Shown here: positions 1 to 9,100 of the stretch, piece after piece
How the letters are laid out: every line of letters starts with the position of its first letter
Numbering within the stretch: the first letter of the stretch is position 1
NCBI GenBank assembly: GCA_035760645.1
Contig: DASTSO010000063.1
Span: 1 to 46,249, forward strand
Source of the DNA: DASSTY01 sp035760645
GTDB taxonomy: Bacteria > Gemmatimonadota > Gemmatimonadetes > Gemmatimonadales > GWC2-71-9
DNA length: 46,249 bases
Direction: 5' to 3'
Notes under the pieces: generated by a model
What the model saw: the letters and a program-made list of their open reading frames with translations, nothing else
Told to the model about the DNA's origin: nothing
The model's database searches: none
Position numbers and translations under genes: made by a program

Positions 1-24
1 GGGCTCCGTGCCACACGGAGCCCC
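1..24. terminator. Hairpin terminator at left window edge
   Basis: A perfect 10-bp inverted repeat (positions 1-10 and 14-23) with a 3-base loop reads GGGCTCCGTG against its complement. It probably ends a gene lying left of the window. No T-run follows, as is usual for strong GC hairpins in this window. The left edge may be cut, so the stem could be longer. Confidence 0.55.
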
Positions 25-55
25 TTCCGCCTTTCCGCCCGTCCGCCCTTCCGCC
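24..55. repeat. Degenerate octamer tandem repeat, four units
   Basis: Four 8-base units of the form NNTCCGCC (CTTCCGCC, TTTCCGCC, CGTCCGCC, CTTCCGCC) run end to end and stop two bases before the -10 box of the next gene. The period matches the GGGACGGC octamer repeats elsewhere in the window, although the unit differs. Confidence 0.6.
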
Positions 56-56
56 T

Positions 57-62
57 TATCTT
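57..62 (+). promoter_or_regulatory. -10 box TATCTT, leaderless arrangement
   Basis: TATCTT fits the TAnnnT form and ends six bases before the ATG at 69. Transcription would therefore start at or next to the start codon. No Shine-Dalgarno sequence is present. The -35 region falls inside the octamer repeat and has no clear match to TTGACA. Confidence 0.45.
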
Positions 63-68
63 CTCTCC

Positions 69-1118
69 ATGCCCTTCCGCCAAACCACCGTCTCCGGTTT
101 TCCCGCCCTCGCGCTGCGCAACGCCGAAATTGAAGTGGTCGCGGTGCCGGCGCTGGGAATGAAGCTCACCAACCTGCGGCGGCACCGCGGGCGCGAGTGG
201 TTGTGGCGCAGCGAGCAGATCCCGCTCGCGCCGCCGGTGCCGGGGGCGTCGTACGTCGAGACCGCCGACAGCGGCGGGTGGGACGAGTGCTTCCCGACGG
301 TGGGCCCATGCCCGCTGCCCGCGTTCGAGGCCGATGGCGCGCCGCCGGCGAGCGCCACGGGCGTCATGCTCCCCGACCACGGCGAGCTGTGGAGCGCCGG
401 GTGGCGAAGCGCGATCTACGAGCACGGCGGCGCCACCACGCTCACCGGCACCACGAGCGGCACGCTCCTGCCCTACGAATTCACCCGCGAGCTCACGCTC
501 GACCCGCGCGAGCCGGTGGTGCGCTTCCACTACCATGTGCGCAACACCGGGGACCGGCCCTTCCCGTGGATCTGGTCGTCGCATCCGCTCTTCAACATCC
601 AGCCGGGCACCCGCCTCGAGTTGCCGACGGTGCACCAGGTGAAGCTCGACGCCGTGCACGGCCGGCCCGATCTCGCGGTGAACGACACCGTCTCCTGGCC
701 CGGCGCGATCGGCGGCCGGGCGGACGCGTTCGTCGTGCCCGAGCCGCCGGCGCTGACGGACGCGACGCCCGCGGCGACGTCCGACGCGCCGGGCGTGCCG
801 GGCGGCTGGGCGCTCAAGTGCTTCGGCGACGTCGGCGTCTCGGGGCGCATGGCGCTGGTGGATCCGCGCCTGGGCGAGCGGCTGGAGCTGCGGGTGGACC
901 CGGCCGAGGTGCCGCAGGTGGGGGTGTGGATCAACATCCGCGGCTGGGCGCCGACGGGGAAGCGGCCCTACTTCAACCTCGCCCTCGAGCCGTGCATCGG
1001 GGCGCCCGACCGGCTCGACCGCGCGATCGAGGCGTGGCGCACGGCGCAGACGCTCGCGCCCGGGGAGGAGCGCGAGTGGCGCCACGAGGTGCACCTCCCC
1101 GAGAGCGAGGAGGCGTAG
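69..1118 (+). CDS. Aldose 1-epimerase (galactose mutarotase-like) family protein
   Basis: 349-residue soluble protein of the galactose mutarotase superfamily, which interconverts alpha and beta anomers of free sugars or acts on related sugar derivatives. The three residues expected at the active site can be placed: His104 in PDHGELW, His172 in WSSHPLF, and Glu307 in LALEPC, matching the His/His/Glu arrangement of GalM. There is no signal peptide, so it should be cytoplasmic. Start chosen at the first ATG, which lies six bases after a -10-like box, so the mRNA is probably leaderless. The gene converges on the iron-protein homologue with 18 bases between them. No sugar operon surrounds it, so the substrate cannot be inferred. 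Confidence 0.85.
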   Translation: MPFRQTTVSGFPALALRNAEIEVVAVPALGMKLTNLRRHRGREWLWRSEQIPLAPPVPGASYVETADSGGWDECFPTVGPCPLPAFEADGAPPASATGVMLPDHGELWSAGWRSAIYEHGGATTLTGTTSGTLLPYEFTRELTLDPREPVVRFHYHVRNTGDRPFPWIWSSHPLFNIQPGTRLELPTVHQVKLDAVHGRPDLAVNDTVSWPGAIGGRADAFVVPEPPALTDATPAATSDAPGVPGGWALKCFGDVGVSGRMALVDPRLGERLELRVDPAEVPQVGVWINIRGWAPTGKRPYFNLALEPCIGAPDRLDRAIEAWRTAQTLAPGEEREWRHEVHLPESEEA

Positions 1119-1136
1119 CGGGCGCGCCCGTGGCGC

Positions 1137-1739
1137 TCAGCCGCCGGTCTCGGGCTGCTCGCGGCCCGGCGTGACGTGCACGCCGCGGAACTCCACGTCG
1201 ACGGGCGCCGCATAGCGGCGCCCGTTCGTGTGATCGTGCCGCATGAACGTGGGCGGCGCGATGTGCACGCGCAGCGTGTACGTCCCCTCGCCGGGGACGG
1301 CGAGGTTGCGGCCGTAGTGGTAGAGCCCCGGGTGCCAGACGAAGGGGATCGTGACGGGCCCGACCTGTTGCCCCCGCTGCGCGCCATCCTCGGCAACGAG
1401 CGTCGCCTGGATGTCGAGGGAGGGGATGAAGCGCTTGTCGGCGCCGTCGCAGACGGCGATCTCGAGATGGCAGTTGTCGCCCGCCGGCGGCTCGAGCCAC
1501 TCCAGCCGCTCGCCGTGCAGGTGCCACATCCCCTCGGCCCGCTCCTGCGCGAAGCCGACGAGATAGTCGCCGGCCGCCTGCAGACCGCCGGTGTCGGCCA
1601 CCTGGTGGACCATGTAGTGCAGCGCCTGCTGGTACGCCTCGCCCTCTTCGCGCGCCATCTGGAGCTGCCGCTTGTCGGCCTCGTCGCTGGCGCGCTCGGG
1701 TGCGGCCGAGCTCCGGGCTGCATGCTTCGCCTCTGCCAT
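1137..1739 (-). CDS. Tp34/P19-type iron transport family protein without signal peptide
   Basis: 200-residue protein whose C-terminal two thirds resemble the periplasmic Fe2+-transport family that includes Campylobacter P19 and Treponema Tp34. Recognisable blocks are PFVWHPGLYHYGRN and TYTLRVHIAPPTFMRHDH, rich in the His and Met residues used for copper and iron binding in that family. Known members carry signal peptides. Here the N-terminal 60 residues are charged and helical, with no hydrophobic segment. Start chosen at ATG 1739 because an AGGAGG ribosome site lies seven bases upstream; upstream in-frame sequence is antisense to the next gene. No FTR1 permease is adjacent. Family assignment is fairly secure, location and role are not. 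Confidence 0.75.
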   Translation of the reverse strand: MAEAKHAARSSAAPERASDEADKRQLQMAREEGEAYQQALHYMVHQVADTGGLQAAGDYLVGFAQERAEGMWHLHGERLEWLEPPAGDNCHLEIAVCDGADKRFIPSLDIQATLVAEDGAQRGQQVGPVTIPFVWHPGLYHYGRNLAVPGEGTYTLRVHIAPPTFMRHDHTNGRRYAAPVDVEFRGVHVTPGREQPETGG

Positions 1740-1864
1740 CGTGCACCTCCTGCCACATTCCGACCGTGCCCGCCGCTCGCCGCCGCGGAAGCGGGCCGGT
1801 CCGCCGCACGGCCCGCCACGATAGGGTCGACGATCCGGGCGTGCGGGGACCCGGATCACACCGC

Positions 1865-1893
1865 TTGACGGGCCGGCCGGGGTGCCCGACTGT
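1865..1893 (+). promoter_or_regulatory. Weak candidate promoter for the SDR gene
   Basis: TTGACG at 1865-1870 is followed after 17 bases by GACTGT (1888-1893), which keeps only A2 and the final T of a -10 box. It would give a leader of about 60 bases. The -35 is good, the -10 poor. Confidence 0.3.
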
Positions 1894-1961
1894 GGACGCC
1901 GGGACGGACGCACCCGTGGCTGCGACCACGCCGGGACGAACGCTTCAGCGAGGAGGACGCG

Positions 1962-2714
1962 ATGGACTTCGAGGGCAGGACGGCGCTCGTCACCGGGGCG
2001 GGCTCGGGGATCGGCCGGGCGGTGGCGCTCGCCTACGCCCGCGAGGGGGCGCGGGTGGTCGTCGCCGACATCGGTGAGGAGAGCGGGCAGGAGACCGTGC
2101 GCCTGATCGGTGAGGCGACGCCGGGTGCCGAGTGCCTCTTCGTGCGAGCCGACGCGACCCGGCCCGAGGACCACGAGGCGCTGGTCGCGGCGGCGCTCGA
2201 GCGCTTCGGCGGGCTCCACGTCGCCTGCAACAATGCCGGAATCGGCGGCGAGCTGAATCCGGTGGCCGACCTCAGCGTGGCCGGATGGCAGCGGGTGATC
2301 GAGGTGAACCTCTCCGGCGTCTTCTACGCGATGCGAGCGCAGCTCCCGCCGATGCTCGCCGCCGGCGGCGGGGCCATCGTGAACATGGCCTCGATCCTGG
2401 GCCAGGTCGGTGCGCCGAAGACCGCGGGCTACGTGGCGGCCAAGCACGGCGTCGTGGGCCTGACGCAGACGGCCGCGCTGGAGTACGCCGCGCGGGGCGT
2501 GCGGGTGAACGCCGTCGGCCCCGGCTACATCGACACGCCGCTACTGGCCTCGCTCACGCCGGAGGCCCGCGCCGGGCTCGTCGCGCTGCATCCGATCGGC
2601 CGGCTCGGCCGGGCCGAGGAGGTCGCCGAACTCGTCGCGTGGCTGAGCAGCGACCGCGCGAGCTTCGTGACCGGGGCGTACTACCCGGTCGACGGCGGCT
2701 ACCTCGCGCGCTGA
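1962..2714 (+). CDS. SDR family NAD(P)-dependent oxidoreductase
   Basis: 250-residue classical short-chain dehydrogenase. The cofactor motif TGAGSGIG is at residues 11-18, NNAG at 90-93, and the catalytic residues Ser144, Tyr157 and Lys161 are all present (YVAAK). Asp36 at the end of the second strand favours NAD(H). The C-terminal VTGAYYPVDGGY is the usual substrate-loop end of the family. A GAGGA ribosome site precedes the ATG. The substrate cannot be told from the sequence. Its 3' end overlaps the convergent DUF72 gene by 16 bases. Confidence 0.9.
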   Translation: MDFEGRTALVTGAGSGIGRAVALAYAREGARVVVADIGEESGQETVRLIGEATPGAECLFVRADATRPEDHEALVAAALERFGGLHVACNNAGIGGELNPVADLSVAGWQRVIEVNLSGVFYAMRAQLPPMLAAGGGAIVNMASILGQVGAPKTAGYVAAKHGVVGLTQTAALEYAARGVRVNAVGPGYIDTPLLASLTPEARAGLVALHPIGRLGRAEEVAELVAWLSSDRASFVTGAYYPVDGGYLAR

Positions 2715-3712
2715 GGCGTCGGCGCGGCCGCCCCGCCCGCCCCGCCCGCCCCGCCCGCGTGCCGCTCGGCGTAGAGCCGCGCCACCGCCTCGATCGTGCG
2801 CGGCGCGCTCCCCTCGGCGCGGTTGTTGACGAGGATGTAGGCCGGCACGGCGAGCGTGCGCGCCGCCTCGACGAGCCGCACGAGATCGGCGCGCAGCTCG
2901 GGCAGCGGCTCGCGGATCCGGTCGTAGGGGGCGAAGGCGTCCACCGCCTGGTCGTAGGTGCGCCCCGGCTTGAGGAGCGCGCGCGCCACGAGGAAGGGTG
3001 CGGTGACCGCGCCGGGCAGGTCGAGCTGCGCACCGATCGAGGGCATCCGCGTCCAGGAGTTGAAGACGTGCGCCACGCCGTGCTCGCGCAGCACGGCGAA
3101 GTAGGCGGGGGTGAGGAACGCCTCGTTGCGCAGCTCGACGGCGTAGAGCGCGTCGCGCGGCAGCGCGGCGAAGAAGCCGTCGAGCCGGTCGGCGAAGGCC
3201 TGCGGGTCCAGCCCGCTCCCGCGCGCGATGGTCTGGAACTCGAAGACGAACGGCCCCATGTGGTCGCGGAAGTGGGCGCGATAGGGCTCGTAGACCGCCT
3301 CGAGGAAGAGCTCGGGCTCGAGGAACCCCGCGTTGCGCTGGCCCGCGCGCGCGGGGTTCTTCGCCTTCGTGTGGGTGTGCACGGTGAGCTCGTCCCACAC
3401 CTTGCTCACGCACGGGAAGCCGGCCGGCAGATGCTCCGCGTAGCGCGCGAGCGTGTCGGGGGTGGGCGGGGTGTAGAAGCTCGAGTCGATGCCCACGGTG
3501 CCGAAGAGCGGGAAGCGCGCGTACTCCTCGAGCATGCGCGCCGCGGCCCCCGTCTTCGGATACGGCCGGTGATAGACCAGCCCCTGCCAGCCGGGATAGG
3601 TCCACGACGAGGTGCCGAAGCGCACCTGCACGGGCAGCTCGGCGCGCAGCTCGCGCAGGTCGCTGCCGTCGGGCGCCCCGGCCTCGGCGCCGTCGAAGAG
3701 CTCGGGGCTCAT
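2699..3712 (-). CDS. DUF72 family protein
   Basis: 337-residue DUF72 protein with a TIM-barrel-like fold of unknown biochemical role. Typical blocks are RFGTSSWTYPGWQG near residue 31, GIDSSFYTPP, and VELRNEAFL. The start ATG overlaps the stop of the upstream sugar dehydrogenase gene in an ATGA arrangement (3709-3712), so the two are probably translationally coupled. The C-terminus is a low-complexity Gly/Ala tail encoded by a 9-base CCCCGCCCG repeat at about 2727-2757. Its end overlaps the SDR gene on the opposite strand. Confidence 0.85.
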   Translation of the reverse strand: MSPELFDGAEAGAPDGSDLRELRAELPVQVRFGTSSWTYPGWQGLVYHRPYPKTGAAARMLEEYARFPLFGTVGIDSSFYTPPTPDTLARYAEHLPAGFPCVSKVWDELTVHTHTKAKNPARAGQRNAGFLEPELFLEAVYEPYRAHFRDHMGPFVFEFQTIARGSGLDPQAFADRLDGFFAALPRDALYAVELRNEAFLTPAYFAVLREHGVAHVFNSWTRMPSIGAQLDLPGAVTAPFLVARALLKPGRTYDQAVDAFAPYDRIREPLPELRADLVRLVEAARTLAVPAYILVNNRAEGSAPRTIEAVARLYAERHAGGAGGAGGAAAPTPQRAR

Positions 3713-4965
3713 TGGGGCACCACCCGGTAGACCGTGCCGCCGGCGTCGAGCACGTAGAGCTCGCCCGCGGCGTCCTCGCCGAAGCTCGGCACCTGGCCGC
3801 CGGGCTTGAGCGTCGGCCACTCGCGGGGGTCGGTGACCGCGCCGTTCACCCAGCGGAAGCTGCGGATCCAGCCGCTGCAGAAGTCGCTGTAGAAATACGT
3901 TCCCTGCAGCGCCGGGATCGCCGCGCCGCGGTAGACGCCGCCGCCGGTGATCGAGCAGCCCTGGTCGTGGCCGTAGTCGAGCACGGGCAGGGTGAGCCCC
4001 GTGCGGTTGCAGCTCGCCGCCTGGTAGCAGATGGTCCCCTCCATGATGTTCCACCCGTAGTTGAGCCCCCGGCCCGCGCCGCCCGGCGCGGCCGGCGCGA
4101 CGTTCACCTCCTCGCGCGCGCCCTGGCCGACGTCGGCGATGTAGAGGTCGCCGGTGGCGCGGTCGAAGCTGAAGCGCCAGGGGTTGCGGAGGCCCAGGTC
4201 CCAGAGCTCGCCCCGCGCGCCGGCGCGGCCGACGAAGGGGTTGTCGGGCGGCACCGCGTAGCCCGTGGGCCCGTCCACGTCGAGGCGCAGGAGGGAGCCC
4301 AGGAGGTCGTCGAGGCGCTGCGCATGCCCCTGCGGGTCGCCGGCCGAGCCCCCGTCGCCCATGCCGACGTAGAGCTTGCCGTCGGGGCCGAAGACGAGGT
4401 GGCCGCCGTTGTGGTTCGCGTACGGCTGGGCGATGGCGAGCAGCGTGTCGGCCGTCGCGGCGTCGGCGACGTCGGGATCGCTCGAGACGCGATAGGCCAC
4501 GACCCGGGTGTCGCCGGCGCGGTCGGTGAAATCGATGAAGAAGCGGCCGTTCGTCGCATACTGCGGGTGGAACGCGAGGCCCAGCAGTCCCTGCTCCGCG
4601 CCGCTCGCCACCGCGCCGCTCAGATCGAGGAAGGGCCGGGGGAGGACCGCCCCATCGCGCACGATGCGGATCCGGCCCGATTTCTCGACGACGAAGAGCC
4701 GGGGGTCGCCCGGCGGGGCGGTGAGGTCGAGCGGGAAGTCGAGCCCGCTCGCCACCGGCGCGAGGCGGACGGCGGGGGCGCCGGGCGGGCCGCCGGTGCC
4801 GCCGGCCGGCGGCGTGTCGACCGGCGTGGAGTCGCGCGGGAGCGAGTCGGCTGGGGTGCCCGGCGGCGGGGTGGGCAGGTCGCCGCTGCTGCACCCGCGC
4901 CCGGTGACGAGCAGCACGAGCAGGGCGCCGACGGTGGAGGCGGTACGCAGATCGACGAGGGGCAT
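3709..4965 (-). CDS. PQQ-dependent sugar dehydrogenase family protein (secreted)
   Basis: 418-residue beta-propeller of the glucose/sorbosone dehydrogenase family. These are periplasmic or extracellular quinoproteins that oxidise sugars using PQQ. Diagnostic blocks are VEKSGRIRIV, GLLGLAFHPQYATNGRFFIDFT, HNGGHLVFGPDGKLYVGMGDGGSAGDP and LRNPWRFSFD. An N-terminal hydrophobic segment ends in GRGC, a poor but possible lipobox, followed by a Pro/Thr-rich linker to about residue 70. Start set to ATG 4965 rather than the adjacent GTG because GGAGGAG lies immediately before it. It heads a two-gene unit with the DUF72 gene. PQQ biosynthesis genes are not in the window. Confidence 0.85.
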   Translation of the reverse strand: MPLVDLRTASTVGALLVLLVTGRGCSSGDLPTPPPGTPADSLPRDSTPVDTPPAGGTGGPPGAPAVRLAPVASGLDFPLDLTAPPGDPRLFVVEKSGRIRIVRDGAVLPRPFLDLSGAVASGAEQGLLGLAFHPQYATNGRFFIDFTDRAGDTRVVAYRVSSDPDVADAATADTLLAIAQPYANHNGGHLVFGPDGKLYVGMGDGGSAGDPQGHAQRLDDLLGSLLRLDVDGPTGYAVPPDNPFVGRAGARGELWDLGLRNPWRFSFDRATGDLYIADVGQGAREEVNVAPAAPGGAGRGLNYGWNIMEGTICYQAASCNRTGLTLPVLDYGHDQGCSITGGGVYRGAAIPALQGTYFYSDFCSGWIRSFRWVNGAVTDPREWPTLKPGGQVPSFGEDAAGELYVLDAGGTVYRVVPQ

Positions 4966-5016
4966 CACTCCTCCCGCGGCGGGTGTGCAGCTGGTGAACC
5001 ACTCGCCGTCCTGCTC

Positions 5017-5026
5017 AAATTAACTT
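5017..5026. promoter_or_regulatory. Back-to-back -10 boxes between divergent genes
   Basis: The AT-rich island AAATTAACTT reads TAACTT on the plus strand (5021-5026) and TAATTT on the minus strand (5017-5022). Both fit TAnnnT. They lie 46 and 51 bases upstream of the divergent starts at 5073 and 4965. No convincing -35 was found on either side. Confidence 0.45.
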
Positions 5027-5072
5027 CCTCCGGCTCCGGCCATCGTCCAGCACCCCCACCCTCCGGCCAGGC

Positions 5073-5549
5073 ATGCCACCCTTCCCACGAATCGCCTCCG
5101 TGGCTCCGCTCGCACTCGCGGCGGCGCTCGGCGGCTGCACCCCGCTCGGCCTCTGGGTCTACACGGAACCCCAGGTCGCGCTCAGCGGCATCCAGGTCGC
5201 GCTCGACGCCGACGCCGAGCCGCTGGGCATGGTCCTGCAGGTGATCAACCCCAACTCCTTCGACCTCACCGTCACCCACGTCGAGGCCCGGCTCCAGCTC
5301 GATTCGGCGACCGTCGGCCAGGTCGTACAGGCGAACGGGGCCTCGGTGCCGGAGCGGGGCGAGGCGCAGGTGCACGTGGCCCTGCCGGCCTCGGACAGTC
5401 TGCGCCGGGCGCTCTCGGCGCAGCTGCGCGCGGGAACGCACCACTACGCGGTGAGCGGCATGCTCACCCTCGCCACGCCGATCGGCAAGCGCCGCATCCC
5501 GTTCGCCGCCGCGGGCCAGGGGAGCTTCGGACAGCAGCGACCCCTCTAG
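5073..5549 (+). CDS. LEA type 2 family lipoprotein
   Basis: 158-residue lipoprotein. The signal peptide ends in the lipobox AALGGC, so Cys22 is the expected lipidated residue. The mature part is a single immunoglobulin-like LEA-2/WHy domain: alternating strands with the typical NPNSFDLTVTHVEARLQLD segment. Proteins of this family in diderm bacteria are envelope proteins thought to aid membrane or protein stability under stress; the exact role is unknown. It is a single gene, divergent from the sugar dehydrogenase, and is followed by a strong palindromic terminator. Confidence 0.8.
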   Translation: MPPFPRIASVAPLALAAALGGCTPLGLWVYTEPQVALSGIQVALDADAEPLGMVLQVINPNSFDLTVTHVEARLQLDSATVGQVVQANGASVPERGEAQVHVALPASDSLRRALSAQLRAGTHHYAVSGMLTLATPIGKRRIPFAAAGQGSFGQQRPL

Positions 5550-5600
5550 CCCGGGAGACGTCGGAGGCGGCCGCCGCGACCACGGCGGCCGGACCGATCG

Positions 5601-5649
5601 GAGATGACGACGGCCCGTCCATGCCTCATGGACGGGCCGCCGTCATCTC
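5601..5649. terminator. Long bidirectional terminator hairpin
   Basis: Arms 5601-5623 and 5627-5649 pair over 23 positions with one mismatch, around a CCT loop. It lies between convergent genes (5549 plus, 5707 minus) and should stop transcription from both sides. Confidence 0.8.
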
Positions 5650-5706
5650 GGGCTCCGGTGCCGGGAGCGGTCGGCCCGGGCCGCTCCCCGGCCGCTCCCC
5701 GGCCGC

Positions 5707-6084
5707 TCACTCCTCCCCGCGCAGAACGAAGCGCAGCCAGGCGCTGAGGTGGTTGCGGTTCTCGATCCAGCGCCGGGCGGCCTGGATCGAGGGGAAGCCC
5801 CAGCCGAGCACCCGCTTCTCGCCCTCGTCCTCGACGATCTGGAATTTGCCGCTGAAGCGGCGGTCGTCGACGATGCGCACGGGGGTGAGATCGATCTCGG
5901 ACTCGCTGAGGCGCATCCGCCGGGGCTGAACCTTGCCGCGGGCCGTCCGGGTGCGGGGCTTGGCGGCGCTCTTCGGCGGGTCGCTTTCCATCGGGGCGCC
6001 CTGGCTGGGGGCACTCTTGGCGGCGGCGGCCCTGGCCGCGGCGCTCTTGGCCGACGGCTTCGCCGCCGGTCTGGACTTGGGCAT
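5707..6084 (-). CDS. Hypothetical protein with basic Ala/Lys-rich tail
   Basis: 125 residues. The first 55 are a low-complexity, strongly basic Ala/Lys/Pro/Ser stretch like a histone H1 tail. The C-terminal 70 form a compact part with a conserved-looking block around WGFPSIQAARRWIENRNHLSAWLRFVLRG. I do not recognise the family. The tail suggests nucleic-acid binding, which is inference. A GGGAG ribosome site lies before the ATG, and a -10-like TAGCTT is present about 60 bases upstream. It is monocistronic. Confidence 0.65.
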   Translation of the reverse strand: MPKSRPAAKPSAKSAAARAAAAKSAPSQGAPMESDPPKSAAKPRTRTARGKVQPRRMRLSESEIDLTPVRIVDDRRFSGKFQIVEDEGEKRVLGWGFPSIQAARRWIENRNHLSAWLRFVLRGEE

Positions 6085-6170
6085 ATCGGCTCCCGGGAAT
6101 CGGAGGAGGCGCTCTGGGTTCGACGAACTCGCAAGCTAAGCCCAAGCGGGAGCGGCGTCTGCGGTCTCCG

Positions 6171-9100
6171 TCACATACCGCCCGGGGCGCCGCCCGAGGT
6201 CCGGCGCGCGCGCCGGCGGGCGTCGAGCTTGGCGACCATGCGCTCGAGCCGCTCGAGGTGGGTGATCGTGACCGTGACCGCCCCGAACTCCTCCTCCACC
6301 CGGCCCCGGAAGACGAACGGGCCCTGGTCGAAGAGCAGGTGGCCGCGCTCGCGGAAGACCTGTGGGAAGAGCACCGTCTCGATCAGCCCTTCGCCGTCGT
6401 CGAAGGTGGCGAACTCCATCGGCTCGTCCTTCAGCGTGTGCACCGGCTTGGCGGTGGTGAGCAGCCCCGCGCAGAGCACGACCTCGCCCACGTGGCGCGC
6501 GAGCGCGGTGCTCGGACAGAGCCGGAAGCGCGCCAGCTCGCGCGCATGGAGCCGCATCGGGTGCGTCTCGGTGAGGAATCCCAGCGCCGCGCACTCCTCC
6601 CGTCGGCGGCGCTCGGGCGGGTAGTCGCGGAGGACGGGAACGGCGGTGAAGTCCAGGGCGGGAGATGCGAGCGCGCGCGCATCGTCGCCGGCGTCGTACT
6701 CCATCGCCGGCGTGAAGATCCCGCCGTCCCGCCGTCCCGCCGTCCCGCCCTCGGCGTCCACCAGCCACACCAGCATCGGCCGCGTCCAGTCGCCGCGGAT
6801 GGAGTCGAGGGCGCCGACCTTGGCGAGAACGCGGAGGTCGGCCGGGGCGAGGGCGGCGCGCGCGCGCAGGTCGGCGAAACTGCGGTAGGGGACCTCGCGG
6901 CCGTCGAGCGTGCGACGCTCGACGAGCCGCTCGGCGCCGGCGCGCGAGAGGCCTTTGACGAACTGGAGCCCGATGCGCACCGCGTCGCCCGCGCCGGTCG
7001 TCTCCCAGCGGCTCGCGTTCACGTCGGGCGGCAGGACCCGGAGCCCCATGCGCCACGCCTCGGCCACGTAGGCGAAGGGGTGATAGAACCCGCCGCCGTT
7101 GGCGAGCACCGCCGCCATGAACTCCGCCGGATGGTGCGCCTTGAGCGCGCCGCTCACCTGCGCGACCTGGATGTAGCTGCAGCTGTGTCCCTTGCAGAAG
7201 CTGTAGCCGGCGAAGGAGAGCACCATGCGCCAGACCGCCTGGGCCACCTCCGGATCGCGCCCCCGCGCGAGGGCGCCCCGGAAGAACTCCTCGGCGTAGG
7301 CGGCGAGCTGCTTCGCGGGCCGCTTCTTCGCGAGCGCCTTCCGGAGCCCGTCGCCCGTGGCGAGCGGGAGGCCGGCGAAGGCGGCGCAGACGTTCACCAC
7401 GTCCTCCTGGTAGACCATCACCCCGAACGTCTCGGCGAGCACGTCGCGCAGACACGGATCGAGCGGCGCCCACGGCTCGCCGTGCAGGCGCGCGAGGTAG
7501 TCGCGGATGTAGCGGTTCGACGCGGGGCGGATGATGCTCGTGTTGAGCACGAGGAGCTCGAAGCTGTCGGCCCGGCTCTTCGCGCAGAGCAGGCGCGAGG
7601 CGGGCGACTCGGTGTAGAAGACGCCCATCGTGCGCCCCTCGCGGAAGAGCGCCTTCGCGGCCGCGTCCTCGCCCGCCGCCTGCGAGGTGTAGTCGATGCG
7701 CACCCCGGTGTGCCGCTCGACGGCGCGGATCGCGTCGCGGATGACGGCGAGCGAGCGGTTGCCCAGCAGGTCGATCTTCACGAGCCCCGCATCCTCGGCC
7801 GCGTCCTTGTCGAACTGGATCACGGGCACCGGCAGATCCGGATGCCCGTCGAGCGTCTTCGCCGCGCGCTCGACGGGCACGTGGTCGGTGAGCGCCGTCG
7901 GCACGATCACGACGCCGCCCGGGTGGAGCGAGAGGTGCCGCGGCAGCCCCACGAGCGGCTGCGCCTGGCGCGCGAGGTCCTGCCAGTGCGCGGGGAGGTC
8001 GAGTCCCTGGAAGTTGGGGTGCTCGGCCAGGAGCTCGGCGAGCGGCACGTCGTCGGCGTACCACGGGATGCGGCGCGTCACCTCGCGGATCTCGCCCGCG
8101 GGGCGGCCGTGCACCTTGGCCACCTCGCGCAGCGCGCCGCGCAGGCGCAGGCAGTTCACGTTGGCGACCATCGCCGCCTGCGGGCGCGGCCAGCGGCGGA
8201 AGACGTAGGCGAGGATCGCGTCGCGCTCGTCCCAGGGGAAGTCGAGGTCGATGTCGGGCGGGTCGGTGCGCGCCGGATTGAGGAAGCGCTCGAAGAGGAG
8301 CCCCGCCGCGAGCGGCTCGACGTGGGTGATGCCGAGGCAGTAGCTCACCATCGAGTTGGCGACGGAGCCGCGGCCGCAGTGGGTGGTGACGCCGCGGGTG
8401 CCGCGCTCGACGATGTCGCGCACGACGAGGAAGTAGTCGGCGAACCGCTTCTGCTCGATGATGGCGAGCTCGTGCTCGAGCCGCGCGCGCACGAGCGGGG
8501 CGAGCCGCGTGATGGGCGTGCCGTAGCGCCGCTCGGCACCGGCGTAGGCGAGGCGCCGCAGCTCGGCCGCGGCATCGGCGACGTCGCGCATGCGCGGCGG
8601 CACGACGGTGCCGATCTCGAAGCGGTAGCGGCACCGCTCGGCGAGCTCGGCGGCCGCGTCGAGCGCCTCGGGGCAGTCGGGATAGAAGCGCGCGACGTCG
8701 TCGGCGGGCCGGAGCCACGCCTCGCGGGGCCAGACGTCCTCGGGCGCAAGGGTCGAGAGCGTCGCGTTGCGGTGGATGGCGCGCAGCAGCCGGTGGCGGG
8801 TCCACTCCTCGGGATGCGCCATGACGACGGGATTCGTCGCGACGGCGCGGAGCCCCAGCCGGCGCGCCGCGGCGAGCACCGCCTGGCGCTCGCGCCCGGG
8901 GCGCAGCTCGGCGAAGAGATCCTGCGGCCCGCTCCGCTCGGCGACGCGCGCGAGGAGCGTGGGGTCGCGCGAGAGCACGACGAGCCCCGCGCGGTCGGCC
9001 GCGAGCTGGGCGGCGAGATCGAACGCCGCCGTGCCGTCCTCCGGAGACTCCGCCCAGTGCAGCGCCGTGACGGCGCGGCAGAGCGCGCCCCAGCCGCGCG

